From positions 1,364,001 to 1,428,000 of the forward strand of contig OZ244911.1 of the NCBI GenBank assembly GCA_965221765.1: 64,000 nt of DNA, written 5' to 3'. Shown piece by piece: positions 38,395 through 47,331 of the stretch (position 1 is the first letter of the stretch; each line of letters begins with the position of its first letter). The notes beneath the pieces are model-generated. The model saw only the letters and a list, made by a program, of their open reading frames with translations, made no database searches and was not told the origin of the DNA. This DNA is from Bin25 sp965221765 (GTDB lineage: Bacteria > Bacteroidota > Bacteroidia > Flavobacteriales > Flavobacteriaceae). A program made the position numbers and the translations under genes.

Positions 38395-38662
38395 TAGCTT
38401 CTTTTAAAACACGATCTTTTGAGAAACGATCGATATAATCATAATGCACTAAATTCACTTCACATCTAAAAGATTTTTCTAAATCTAAAATAATTTGAGT
38501 GGTGTGCATTAAATTGACTTCCTTGTTGAATTCATAAAGTAATTCAATATTTTTTTCCCCCGAATCCCAAGCATTGTAAGCAATCCGAACTGGATCATAA
38601 GGCTTCATCGCCTGAATAATCTCTTGCAAATCGCCTTGACACCATTCTAAAGAGATTATCAA
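38342..38662 (-). CDS. Chimeric MNT-type nucleotidyltransferase (antitoxin)
   Basis: A 106-residue reading frame. Its first 13 residues (ISLEWCQGDLQEI) are the tail of the neighbouring GIY-YIG gene, while the rest is an MNT-family protein: YDPVRIAYNAWDSGEKNIELL, EFNKEVNLMHTTQIILDLEK and DRVLKEAIEF. The catalytic motif GSx10DxD of MNT enzymes should lie where AWDSGEKNIELL is. The GS and both Asp are gone, so AMPylating activity is probably lost. The fusion point coincides with the repeated GDLQEI-QA-K segment present in both nuclease copies, which suggests recombination. Whether it can still neutralise the HEPN toxin by binding is unknown. Confidence 0.65.
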   Translation of the reverse strand: MIISLEWCQGDLQEIIQAMKPYDPVRIAYNAWDSGEKNIELLYEFNKEVNLMHTTQIILDLEKSFRCEVNLVHYDYIDRFSKDRVLKEAIEFFHEQKPTREVTTML

Positions 38663-39003
38663 ATTGTTCGTAGAGAGATACTTTTAGGTTTCTCGGAACA
38701 AACGGGTTTCCAACACAAACTCTTTTTTATAGGAACGTAAAGGATTGCCAATCTAGTAAGAGTTTAACCGAGCTTTCCAATCCTTAGCGATACCAACTTT
38801 AAACATCTTAGGAAAGGCTGGATTAGAAATGACATAAACAAATTTTTTCTCTCGATAATCTTTTTCTAAATCGGTGCGTTTAGGTGGGGATAAGAGACAA
38901 TCGATTTCATTGATATTTTTAAAGATCACATTGCCAAAATTGACTTCATCGGTTAATCGTTTTTTAACCAATTCATAAGCCTTAATAGAGATATTAATAC
39001 CTA
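38600..39003 (-). pseudogene. Second GIY-YIG nuclease copy, truncated
   Basis: A paralogue of the nuclease at 37474-37946. It starts abruptly at INISIKAYELVKKRLTDEVNFG, has KKFVYVISN, FKVGIAKDWKARLNSY, an in-frame stop, and then IGNPLRSYKKEFVLETRLFRET in the same frame. Here the active strand is the canonical FKVGIA. It lacks the N-terminus because a deletion has fused the region to the methyltransferase ending at 39005, and its C-terminus is shared with the MNT chimera. The two copies are similar over about 380 bases. Confidence 0.6.
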
Positions 39004-39004
39004 C

Positions 39005-40025
39005 CTATTGACGCCTTAGTCGTTCGGCTGCCACGCAGGTCGTCGCACATCCAAAGAATAGATCAAGAACAATATCCCCCCCTCGTTGGATGACGCTTGG
39101 ATAATACACTCTAATAATGATAATGGTTTTTGAGTGGGATAACTAGTGCGTTCTTTTTTTGAAGGTAAATTAATATCAGACCATAAATTTATAGTTTGTT
39201 TTCCTCTATAATCCCGTTCATATTTCCTTCGTTGTAATTTTCCATTTTCACGAATGACAAAATTACCTTTCCTAAATTCTTCTTCCATTCGTTCTTTACT
39301 GAGTCGCCAACCAGATGAATGTGGATTTTAAAACCTTTCCATTTATAACATAAATTTGGTATAGCTCCCATATTTGGAGAACTCCAAATATGGGAGCTAT
39401 CATCATAATATTGTTCCCCGTTTTCATCAACCAATGGAAATTGATCACAACGTTCTTAATCCGACATGGGCCTATAAGGCTTTAGCTTTGCTCTTGGATT
39501 CGCATATAATACAATGATGTCTGTTGTGGTTCCCCAAGTTTTGGGAGCATACTGACTTTCTTTAGCAAAGCTGGAATGCCTTTTCCAAGTGATTTCATTC
39601 CTAAAGTTCTTTTCTCCAAAAACACAATCCATCACGATTTTTAAATAATGAGATATCGTTGGATCACAGTGTAAATAAATGCTCCCCGTTTTCTTTAATA
39701 CCCTACAGCATTCCAATAATCGGATGGCCATGTAAGCCAAATAAGCAAGGTTGTATGGATTCCCTACGCCTTTGATCCCCACTAAAAATTGGTGAAGTTC
39801 GGGTTCGTCTTCTTTGATCGTTTCCAACCATTCCTCTTTGACGTCTTCCTCTTTAAAAATATCCTTGAAACTCGCTCCTTCAGCAGAGGTTCCGACGGGT
39901 GATGTGAATTCTTTATTCTTATGGAATGGTGGATTAAGGTGAATCAAGTCGATGCATTCCGAATTAATCCCATGCAGAACGTCGATGTTATCTCGGCAAA
40001 AAATGGTTCGGTTTTTTAAATTCAT
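39005..40025 (-). pseudogene. Beta-class DNA methyltransferase, multiply broken
   Basis: Type II/III-like adenine-N6 or cytosine-N4 methyltransferase with beta-class motif order. Motif IV is ECIDLIHLNPPFHKN near residue 30; motif I, expected near the C-terminus, is DIVLDLFFGCATTCVAAERL. Lesions are a TAA stop after PYRPMSD (about 39455) and a frameshift at GFK(I/N)xH near 39330. A third is a G7 run (plus strand C 39076-39082), where one extra G is needed to read N-E-G-G-D-I-V-L-D. It then stops just after motif I (RLRRQ-stop) by deletion of the rest and of the nuclease N-terminus. In the intact form this gene and the GIY-YIG nuclease would make a type II R-M pair. Confidence 0.7.
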
Positions 40026-40194
40026 CGTGTTGTGCTATTCATTAAAAGAGATGTTCTAATTCCTTGGTTATAAAATTCTAATTTCATCAATTTATATTAC
40101 GTATTTCGATTTTTGAAGCACTTCCCATTCTCCGACGCAGGTTATTATACTTTTAACTCATCGATTCACACAAAACAATAGAGATAATATTCAG

Positions 40195-40500
40195 ATTAAT
40201 CTAAGAAATTTACAATAATCTTTTCTTTTGGTTCGGCCTTTCCATTCAGTCAGTTGATCCCTACAATGTGTAGGTATGGTTGATTTTTTTTCTATAGCTG
40301 ATTCTTAATCTTCTCTTTTTCAATGTTAAGTTTGTTCAAATCCAATACTCCAAATTTTATTTTATAGTCGGGTTTCTTATTGATAGGATTCTCATCGATG
40401 GAGTTTTTAAATAAATCTTTTTATTTATTGTATTCAATTGGAATCAAAGCATCAAAAAAGCCATTAGATTCAAAAAAAATAAAAACCAATGTCAAGTGAG
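40195..40500 (-). pseudogene. Remnant of a second AlbA_2-type gene
   Basis: Minus-strand wording NSIDENPINKKPDYKIKFGVLDLNKLNI and NQPYLHIVGIN-LNG matches the C-terminus of the gene at 34561-35801 (YLDQNPVNEKHDYRIRFSIFDLNDLKI, INYTYALIDRLNEW). The rest of the gene is gone, so a paralogue once flanked the block on this side too. The remaining bases of 40026-40630 show nothing else. Confidence 0.5.
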
Positions 40501-40630
40501 GTGTATGCTCTCTCCATTTAAAAAATTTCAAGTATCACAAGAGGGCCATTATCGGTAAAAAATATTGGAGATTTTTTTCGAATGTTCTATCTTAGCCTAA
40601 ATCCAAAATTTTGATCAAAGAGCTCTTTAT

Positions 40631-41044
40631 GTGAATTTTTTTTTAAAAAGGTATTTTGTTTTTGGGACTTGTGGATTGGTCGTTTTAGTTTTTTCAATTG
40701 TGTATTTATTGGGGTTATTTAGGGACCAAAAGGGCTATTATCAAATAGTTTCTCATGAAGAATTTAAAGAATTAATTGAACAAGGGCACCCCATCATTGA
40801 TGTTCGAAGGCCTGATGAATTTTCCCAAGGTTCTACACCGAATGCAATAAATTTTAATGTTTTAGATTCTAATTTTATACGACAAATTGACACTTTGGAT
40901 AAAACAAAACTCTATTTAATCCACTGTCGTTCTGGAAATAGAAGTAAAAAAGCAGCTGATATTATGATGGATTTGGGATTTGAAAAAGTTTATGACCTTC
41001 AAGGAGGTTATCTCAATTGGGTGGCTTCTGATTCTTTGCTGTAG
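40631..41044 (+). CDS. Membrane-anchored rhodanese-like protein
   Basis: A 137-residue protein with one N-terminal membrane helix (YFVFGTCGLVVLVFSIVYLLGLF), then a rhodanese domain. Its CH2A-like segment is PIIDVRRPDEFSQG and its active loop is HCRSGNRSKKAA, with Cys of the persulfide site present. C-terminal DLQGGYLNWV is typical. It may relay sulfane sulfur or act in redox sensing. It stands alone before the TPR-ribH operon. Confidence 0.88.
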   Translation: MNFFLKRYFVFGTCGLVVLVFSIVYLLGLFRDQKGYYQIVSHEEFKELIEQGHPIIDVRRPDEFSQGSTPNAINFNVLDSNFIRQIDTLDKTKLYLIHCRSGNRSKKAADIMMDLGFEKVYDLQGGYLNWVASDSLL

Positions 41045-41188
41045 ATTATTTGAGGTAAAAAAAATCAAGGGAAATAAACATGTTAAGCGTATTAACTGCC
41101 AAGTTAGAATAATATATAATTAAAAGGCTAAGGGCTTGTTATTAAATCTTCTATATCGATGCAGATGTATTAAAAACAGATTGTCAAA

Positions 41189-41219
41189 TTGGGATTAATC
41201 GATAAAAATTCTAATTTTG
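41189..41219 (+). promoter_or_regulatory. Promoter of the TPR-ribH-mutL operon
   Basis: TTG 41189-41191 and TAATTTTG 41212-41219 with a 20-base spacer, 18 bases before the ATG at 41237. It is the best-looking Bacteroidota promoter in the window. Confidence 0.55.
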
Positions 41220-41236
41220 TTCACCCCTAACGTGCC

Positions 41237-41986
41237 ATGGCTACCTATAAAAAACGCTCGACCAAGTCTAGTCCGTCTTCCTCTCAAAGTACAACAAAAG
41301 AAGTTTTTGAAACGCTTGATGTTACGGCATCAAAGACCGAACGATGGGTTTCAAAAAACCAAAATTATATTCTTATTGTTATAGGACTTATTGCGGTGGG
41401 GGTTTTAGGATATTTAGGAAATCAAAGATTTATTTTAGAACCAAAAGAAAGAGAAGTGGTTGGAGAAATGGGGCAAGCACAATCCTATTTCAATATGGCC
41501 ACCAATAGCGTGATAAATTCTGATTCACTCTATCGACTTTCATTAGAAGGGGGCGAGGGAAAATATGGTTTTTTAGAAATTATTGATCGGTATAAGGGCA
41601 CTAAATCAGCTAGATTGGCGCAATATAGTGCGGGAATTGCCTATTTAAGGCTCGGTGAGTATGAAAACGCTATCCGACATCTTGAAAACTTCAAATCAAA
41701 AGACATTATTTTTTCAGCTTTGGCCAAAGGAGCTATCGCTGATTCATTTGCTGGTTTGGGACAACCACAAGAAGCCTATGCATATTATCTAGAAGCTGTT
41801 GATGTGAGTGATAATGATTTCACAGCTCCTAAATTTTTATACAAAGCAGGTCTACTAGCTATGGAATTAGAAAAGTATGATGATGCATTGGAGTTTTTCA
41901 ATACCATCAAAAACGATTATTCCCAAGCAATGGAAGCTGAGCATATTGAAATACAAATTGCTAAACTCGAAACATTACTTCGGTAA
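41237..41986 (+). CDS. Membrane-anchored tetratricopeptide protein
   Basis: A 249-residue protein, short basic Ser-rich lead then a membrane segment (YILIVIGLIAVGVLGYLGNQ) and TPR units (ARLAQYSAGIAYLRLGEYENAI, KGAIADSFAGLGQPQEAYAYY). This YfgM-like arrangement is standard in Bacteroidota beside ribH. It may assist envelope or secretion protein assembly. The stop overlaps the ribH start by one base. Confidence 0.8.
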   Translation: MATYKKRSTKSSPSSSQSTTKEVFETLDVTASKTERWVSKNQNYILIVIGLIAVGVLGYLGNQRFILEPKEREVVGEMGQAQSYFNMATNSVINSDSLYRLSLEGGEGKYGFLEIIDRYKGTKSARLAQYSAGIAYLRLGEYENAIRHLENFKSKDIIFSALAKGAIADSFAGLGQPQEAYAYYLEAVDVSDNDFTAPKFLYKAGLLAMELEKYDDALEFFNTIKNDYSQAMEAEHIEIQIAKLETLLR

Positions 41987-42492
41987 TGTCAACTCAAGAT
42001 TATATTTCTTCAACAAAAGAGACTACGGTGTTGATGGATGGGGTTGAAAAATTCAACTTCATTTTGATTGTTTCTCAATGGAATAAGGCCATTACAGATG
42101 ACTTGTATCTTGGAGCAGAGGCTAAACTAAAAGAATACGGAGCCACTAGGATTACCAAATGGGATGTCCCAGGTAGTTTTGAATTAATCTATGCGTGTCG
42201 TCTAGCCCAGAAAAAAAATCCTAGTGCTGTTATTGCCATTGGAAGTGTTATCAGAGGCCAAACTTCTCATTTTGATTATATCTGTCAAGGGGTAATCCAT
42301 GGTATTAAGGATTTGAATTTGAAGGGTACGGTACCAATTATTTGCTGTATTCTTACGGATGACAACCTAGAACAAGCTCAAGAAAGAAGCGGAGGTAGAT
42401 TAGGAAATAAAGGTTCTCAGGCCGCCTTGGCCGCTATTGAAATGGCGCAACTTAGAATCAAGGAATTCAATTCAAGCGGTTCAAAGGGGTGA
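41986..42492 (+). CDS. ribH: 6,7-dimethyl-8-ribityllumazine synthase
   Basis: A 168-residue lumazine synthase, the penultimate enzyme of riboflavin synthesis, joining 3,4-dihydroxy-2-butanone 4-phosphate to the ribitylaminouracil. Family motifs: VSQWNKAITDDL, WDVPGSFELIYACRLA, AIGSVIRGQTSHFDYIC and the loop with catalytic His; CCILTDDNLEQAQERSGG and NKGSQAALAAIEMA follow. It is the second gene of the operon, coupled to the TPR gene. Confidence 0.95.
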   Translation: MSTQDYISSTKETTVLMDGVEKFNFILIVSQWNKAITDDLYLGAEAKLKEYGATRITKWDVPGSFELIYACRLAQKKNPSAVIAIGSVIRGQTSHFDYICQGVIHGIKDLNLKGTVPIICCILTDDNLEQAQERSGGRLGNKGSQAALAAIEMAQLRIKEFNSSGSKG

Positions 42493-42507
42493 TTATAAAT
42501 TTCAGTC

Positions 42508-42798
42508 ATGCAAAGAATTAATTTTTTTAGACTTTCTAAAAACAGAAAATTCAACTATACGCCTAGGTATTACCAGGGTAAAAAAGATCATAATATCTAT
42601 GATTTTGGTTCGAGAATTGCTAGAAATCGAGAAAATTTCAGTGATAATGATTATCGAAATCACTGGGCATCCCAACGATTGCAATCTAGAAACAGAAAAA
42701 ATAGGGCCGTATCAAGGACTTTAGTATTAATCATTTTAGTTCTTGTATTTCTATTTCTTTATATCATTGATTTTGATTATGCCATTTTCTTTAACTAG
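42508..42798 (+). CDS. Small conserved membrane protein between ribH and mutL
   Basis: A 96-residue protein starting MQRINFFRLSKNRKFNYTPRYYQG, with a basic middle and one C-terminal membrane helix (LVLIILVLVFLFLYIIDF). The NFFxxxKxRKFNYxPRYY opening is a pattern of a small Bacteroidota protein that is often annotated, without support, as a riboflavin synthase beta subunit because of its place. It ends three bases before mutL. Confidence 0.75.
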   Translation: MQRINFFRLSKNRKFNYTPRYYQGKKDHNIYDFGSRIARNRENFSDNDYRNHWASQRLQSRNRKNRAVSRTLVLIILVLVFLFLYIIDFDYAIFFN

Positions 42799-42801
42799 TC
42801 A

Positions 42802-44562
42802 ATGAGTAGACTGATTTCTCGATTACCTCAACAAGTTGCTAATCAAATAGCAGCTGGAGAAGTCATTCAAAGACCAGCATCGGTTGTGAAAGAGTTGATG
42901 GAGAATGCTGTTGATGCTCAGTCAACTCAAATACAAATTTTTATTAAAGACGCTGGTAGAGGCTTAATAAAAGTTGTTGATAATGGAATTGGTATAGCTC
43001 CAGAAGATATTCAATTGGCATTCCAAAGACATGCTACATCTAAAATCAAATCCATTGATGATTTGATAAAAATTCTCACCAAAGGATTTCGAGGAGAAGC
43101 TTTAGCATCAATTGCTTCGATAGCACAAGTCGAAGTGATTTCTAAAACCCAAGACCAACCACTAGGGACATTTCTCAGTATGGAAGGGGGAAAGGTTATC
43201 AAAAAAAAATCTATTGCAGCAGAAAATGGAACTTCTATTGGGGTTAAAAATCTTTTTTTTAATACACCAGTGAGAAGAAATTTTTTAAAATCTAACCATC
43301 GTGAACAACAATATATTCTCGATGAAATTTATCGTTTGGCCATACCCCATTGCAGTGTTCGTTTTGATGTTTTTGAAGACGATCAGGAATTATTGCATTT
43401 ACCTATTGCCACCATAAAATTCCGTTTGAGAAATATTTTTGGCAGTAAACTCAGAGATAACTTGTTGGCAATCGAATCCGAAACTCAAATTGCCAAAATC
43501 AGTGGTTATGTATTAAATCCAAGCATCTCAAAAAAAAGAGGGGTGCCCCAATACTTTTTTGTCAATAAACGGTATATAAAACATCCTTATTTAAGACATG
43601 CTGTTCTTCGAGCTTATGAAGGCTTACTACCAGAAAAAAATCAACCAGGGTTTTTTATTTTTTTAGAAGTCCCAACCAATAAAATTGATATCAATATTCA
43701 TCCGACTAAAACTGAAGTGAAATTTGAAGAAATCGAACATTTATATCCCATTTTAAATTCCACAATTAAACATAGTTTGGGGATACACCATATCACACCT
43801 CCCTTGGACTTTGATAAAAATCCTGAGTTCAATATTCCTTATTTCCATAAAGGCACGGCGGTAGAAACTCCTGCAATTCCTATTGATCCAAAATACAATC
43901 CCTTTAAAGATTTTGAAAGTAAGCATTCAGAACTATCCAATAGAATATCGACTGATATTTTCGAATCACAGAGAAATGCCCAATTGATGGATACCGAACC
44001 AAATCCTACAATCTTACAATTATTTACTGGATATATTATTTATTCAACGGGATCAAGTTTGATTATTATCAATCAACGTAGAGCCCATCAACGAATCTTG
44101 TTTGATAAAATTTGTCAAGAGAATCAGACCAAAAAAATTCCAAGTCAATTATTAATCTTTCCTATTATTATTTCTTTGTCTGTAAAACAAAATAATGTGT
44201 TAAAAGAAATTCAAAATACATTAACCCACGTGGGGTTTCAGATCAAGATCATAAATAACACATCCATAGAAATATTGGGGGCGCCATCCTTTTGCCCCAC
44301 AGAAAAAATCAATTTCATTATCATTGAATTATTAGACCAAGCACTTGATGAAATGTCTGATCAAAATCATGGTATGACATATTTAATTGCTAAATTTCTT
44401 TCAAAAAAGTTAGCGATATCAAATCATCGAGTACTCAATGAGTTGGAACAAAAGGAATTGGTCAAGGATTTATTTTCTTGTTCAGAATATCTCATGTCTC
44501 CGTTTAACAAGAAAATACTCATTAGCTTTGATAAAGATTCCCTCATAAATAAATTCGAATGA
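42802..44562 (+). CDS. mutL: DNA mismatch repair protein MutL
   Basis: A MutL homologue of 586 residues. The GHKL ATPase is standard: IAAGEVIQRPASVVKELMENAVDA, DNGIGI, KGFRGEALASI, GTSIGVKNLFFNTPVR. In the C-terminal domain the canonical endonuclease motif DQHAxxExxxxE is replaced by NQRRAHQRILFD around residue 425, so the metal-binding Asp, His and Glu are missing. The frame contains an A9 run (43201-43209, coding KKK) and a T8 run (43253-43260), both in the OK phase. It starts four bases after the small membrane gene. The stop overlaps the rhomboid start by four bases (ATGA). Confidence 0.95.
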   Translation: MSRLISRLPQQVANQIAAGEVIQRPASVVKELMENAVDAQSTQIQIFIKDAGRGLIKVVDNGIGIAPEDIQLAFQRHATSKIKSIDDLIKILTKGFRGEALASIASIAQVEVISKTQDQPLGTFLSMEGGKVIKKKSIAAENGTSIGVKNLFFNTPVRRNFLKSNHREQQYILDEIYRLAIPHCSVRFDVFEDDQELLHLPIATIKFRLRNIFGSKLRDNLLAIESETQIAKISGYVLNPSISKKRGVPQYFFVNKRYIKHPYLRHAVLRAYEGLLPEKNQPGFFIFLEVPTNKIDINIHPTKTEVKFEEIEHLYPILNSTIKHSLGIHHITPPLDFDKNPEFNIPYFHKGTAVETPAIPIDPKYNPFKDFESKHSELSNRISTDIFESQRNAQLMDTEPNPTILQLFTGYIIYSTGSSLIIINQRRAHQRILFDKICQENQTKKIPSQLLIFPIIISLSVKQNNVLKEIQNTLTHVGFQIKIINNTSIEILGAPSFCPTEKINFIIIELLDQALDEMSDQNHGMTYLIAKFLSKKLAISNHRVLNELEQKELVKDLFSCSEYLMSPFNKKILISFDKDSLINKFE

Positions 44563-45287
44563 TTAGGTCAATTCCAAAAGCAGTTCTAAATCTTTTGATT
44601 ATCAATGTGATCCTATTTTTTGCATCGCAGAGTTTGGGCAATCTATATCAGGTCTTCGGATTACGTTATCCTCAAAATCCTGATTTTGGCTATTGGCAAG
44701 TCATCACCCATCTGTTTATGCATGGGAATTTTATGCATTTGTTATTTAATATGCTTGTTTTGTGGATGTTTGGTAGTACACTTGAAAGGGAATGGGGAAC
44801 GAATAAATTTTTGTTTTTTTACTTTTCGGCAGGATTGGGAGCGGCTGCAATCCAATTATTATATTATTATATCCAAATTAATAGTGTTTCAGCCTCATTG
44901 AGTGATTTTGGACTCTCCCCATTCGAAATACAGCAAGGACTCATGAATAAAGAATTTCCAAAATCATTGCTTGAATCTAATTTAATGACGGTTTCTAAAG
45001 GAGTAGAAGCATTTCATGTGACCATGGTCGGAGCATCTGGTGCATTATATGGCGTTTTAGCAGCATTTGCATTGATGTTTCCAAATGCTCGTTTGATGCT
45101 TTTATTTCCACCAATTCCGATAAAAGCAAAGTACTTGGTTCCTGGTTTAATCATCATCGACCTTATTGGGGCGTTTTCGAGTTATGGCATTGGTTCTATT
45201 GCCCATTTTGCTCACTTAGGGGGGGCTTTGACAGGTATTTTGATTATGTTATATTGGCGGAATCTCAATAAACAATCTAGAATTTAG
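44559..45287 (+). CDS. Rhomboid family intramembrane serine protease
   Basis: A 242-residue rhomboid protease with about six membrane segments. The catalytic Ser lies in GASGALYG, and the His is in the later helix SIAHFAHLGGALTG. FMHLLFNMLVLWMFG is the family's N-terminal half with its conserved HxxxN. It cleaves membrane proteins within the bilayer; substrates are unknown. The gene overlaps mutL by four bases. A G7 run (45219-45225) codes GG of the His segment and the frame is intact. Confidence 0.9.
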   Translation: MIRSIPKAVLNLLIINVILFFASQSLGNLYQVFGLRYPQNPDFGYWQVITHLFMHGNFMHLLFNMLVLWMFGSTLEREWGTNKFLFFYFSAGLGAAAIQLLYYYIQINSVSASLSDFGLSPFEIQQGLMNKEFPKSLLESNLMTVSKGVEAFHVTMVGASGALYGVLAAFALMFPNARLMLLFPPIPIKAKYLVPGLIIIDLIGAFSSYGIGSIAHFAHLGGALTGILIMLYWRNLNKQSRI

Positions 45288-45298
45288 TTTACAGATTG

Positions 45299-46174
45299 AT
45301 GTCTTTGAATCTATCACAGAGGTTTAATAACTTAAATATTGCAGAAAAATTAATCGTCATAAATGTTCTATGCTTTGCTATACCAGCATTGTTAAGAGTA
45401 TTTTTTTTCCTTTTTGACAGCGCCAATACCGATTATTTTAAGTATTTTAATTTACCTGCTAATCTTTCTCAATTCATCCATCAACCGTGGTCGATTATTA
45501 CCTACAGTTTTTTGCATGGAGGAATACTTCATTTATTATTTAATATGCTTGTCCTCTTTTATGTGGGTAGGATGTTTATTGCCTATATCGGCAGTAGAAA
45601 ATTTCTTTCAGTTTATTTTATGGGGGTGATTGTAGGTGGCGTTGCCTTTATTACCACCTACAATCTTTTTCCAGTATTTAGTCAAGTGGTTGGAGTATCC
45701 GATTTAGTTGGTGCTTCAGCAGGGGTCATGGCGATATTGATTTTTATGTGTGGATATCTTCCCAAGATGAGAATTAATTTTTTCTTTTTTAATATTCCAT
45801 TCTATGTATTAGGGGTTGGTTTGGTAATTTATGACTTGTTGACCATCCCCCTAAATAACAATGCAGGTGGAAGTATTGCACATCTTGGTGGTGCGGCTTT
45901 AGGATTGTATAGTGTTTATCAATATAAATTAGGAAAGTCTTTTGGAAATAGTTTTGAAAAGATTTTATATTCCTTTATCAACGCATTTAAATTTTCATCG
46001 AATAGATCGCGGTTTAAAGTCAACAAAAACAAAGCCTATAAAAAGAAAAAAAGCCAAAAAAAATCAAAACAATCACAAGAAAAGATTGAAAAGATTTTAA
46101 AAAAAATTAGTCAGTCTGGATACCAAAGCTTGTCTCAAGAAGAAAAAGAGCTTTTATTTAATAAAGAAGATTAA
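45299..46174 (+). CDS. Second rhomboid family protease with basic C-terminus
   Basis: A 291-residue rhomboid. Family features: ILHLLFNMLVLFYVG, the nucleophile loop VGASAGVMAIL, and SIAHLGGAALGLYSVYQ with the catalytic His. The last 70 residues are Lys-rich and end in a helical module (KIEKILKKISQSGYQSLSQEEKELLF) that occurs at the C-terminus of Bacteroidota rhomboids. ATG 45299 is chosen over a TTG just before it. The pair of rhomboids after mutL is a typical arrangement. Confidence 0.9.
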   Translation: MSLNLSQRFNNLNIAEKLIVINVLCFAIPALLRVFFFLFDSANTDYFKYFNLPANLSQFIHQPWSIITYSFLHGGILHLLFNMLVLFYVGRMFIAYIGSRKFLSVYFMGVIVGGVAFITTYNLFPVFSQVVGVSDLVGASAGVMAILIFMCGYLPKMRINFFFFNIPFYVLGVGLVIYDLLTIPLNNNAGGSIAHLGGAALGLYSVYQYKLGKSFGNSFEKILYSFINAFKFSSNRSRFKVNKNKAYKKKKSQKKSKQSQEKIEKILKKISQSGYQSLSQEEKELLFNKED

Positions 46175-46197
46175 GTTTTCTTTGAGGATTGAACATC

Positions 46198-47199
46198 ATG
46201 ATTAAAACAATCTTGTTTTCCATAATACTGGTTGTTAACATCATTACTCTGATATTCCAATTGGCATCCATGGGGAAATGGGTCTATTTTGATTTTTTAT
46301 GGTTTTTGCCTCTTTTGTGTCCATTGATAAGTATTATCAATTTAATCTTTTTGTTGTACTGGATTATTCGAGCTAAATGGCCCTTTTTACTCGTTTTATT
46401 TGTATTCTTTATCACATTAGATCAATGGGGCTTGTTATTACAATTACCTGATGGAGAACAAAATAGTCAAGAAGGTCTTACAGTCATGAGTTATAATGTC
46501 CGTTTGTTTAATCAATTTAATTGGATTGATGATCAGCAAATCCCTGAAAAAATTCAAGCCCAAATAAACAGTATGGATCCCGATGTGGTTTGTCTTCAAG
46601 AATATTCGGTAGAGTTATCTCCAGGTTTTTCAAACTATCCTTATCAATATTTTGAATCTACGGTTACGAATGGAAATCTTGGAAATATCATTCTTTCCAA
46701 AGCCCCTATTTTAGAATCAGGAAAAGTCGAGTTTGAAAATTCTAATAGTGGTGGTATTTATACCGATATAGCAATAGAAAATCGAAGGTTTCGATTTTTT
46801 AGTATTCATTTTGAATCACTTTCAGCGAAGTTTAAAGAAAATATAACCGATTGGCATTACAACTTTAATGAACTGAAAGAACTTAAAAAGATATTAGAAA
46901 TCCAAAAAAAACAAGTCGAGTTAATTGATTCTGTTGCTCAAAGCACCCCATACCCCGTGGTCTTTTGTATGGATTTAAACAATAATGCATTTTCAGATTC
47001 TTACCGACAGTTGATTCGCAATAGAAAAGATGCTTTTGTTCAGCAAGGGACGGGCATTGGAACAACGTATAATGGATTGATTTTTCCAATGCGAATTGAT
47101 TTTATCATCGTAAGTGAAAGCGTTGAGGTTTTGGATTTTAGAACTTCCAAAGTCAATCTTTCTGATCATCGACCCATCGTGGCAGTACTAGCCAATTAG
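46198..47199 (+). CDS. Endonuclease/exonuclease/phosphatase family protein
   Basis: A membrane-linked EEP-fold hydrolase of about 333 residues. Three N-terminal hydrophobic segments come before the domain. Catalytic pieces: SYNVRLFN, DVVCLQEYSVE (metal Glu), FFSIHFESL, VVFCMDLNNNAFSDSYRQL, RIDFIIVS and SDHRPIVAVL. These resemble phosphodiesterases and DNase I-like enzymes, and the substrate is unknown. ATG 46198 is preferred over TTG 46189. It ends the mutL-rhomboid operon just before the transposon at 47259. Confidence 0.88.
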   Translation: MIKTILFSIILVVNIITLIFQLASMGKWVYFDFLWFLPLLCPLISIINLIFLLYWIIRAKWPFLLVLFVFFITLDQWGLLLQLPDGEQNSQEGLTVMSYNVRLFNQFNWIDDQQIPEKIQAQINSMDPDVVCLQEYSVELSPGFSNYPYQYFESTVTNGNLGNIILSKAPILESGKVEFENSNSGGIYTDIAIENRRFRFFSIHFESLSAKFKENITDWHYNFNELKELKKILEIQKKQVELIDSVAQSTPYPVVFCMDLNNNAFSDSYRQLIRNRKDAFVQQGTGIGTTYNGLIFPMRIDFIIVSESVEVLDFRTSKVNLSDHRPIVAVLAN

Positions 47200-47250
47200 T
47201 TTTTTGAGTTTTTGATTTGTTTAGGTTTTGTAAGCTGATGACACATTATA

Positions 47251-47258
47251 AATTTAAT
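47251..47258 (+). repeat. Left target duplication AATTTAAT of outer transposon
   Basis: AATTTAAT stands directly before the left terminus GGGAATTATATAC. The identical octamer is at 52802-52809 directly after the right terminus. Eight-base duplications are usual for IS1595-family elements. Confidence 0.88.
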
Positions 47259-47331
47259 GGGAATTATATACTCAGTTACACGGATTTTTCTTGAATTTAC
47301 TGAAAACCAAGTCCGTAACCATTATCCCTAA

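Noticed and set aside
43201..43260. Frameshift in mutL at the A9 or T8 run
   Set aside because: Both runs are in the phase that keeps mutL fully open, so no lesion is called here.
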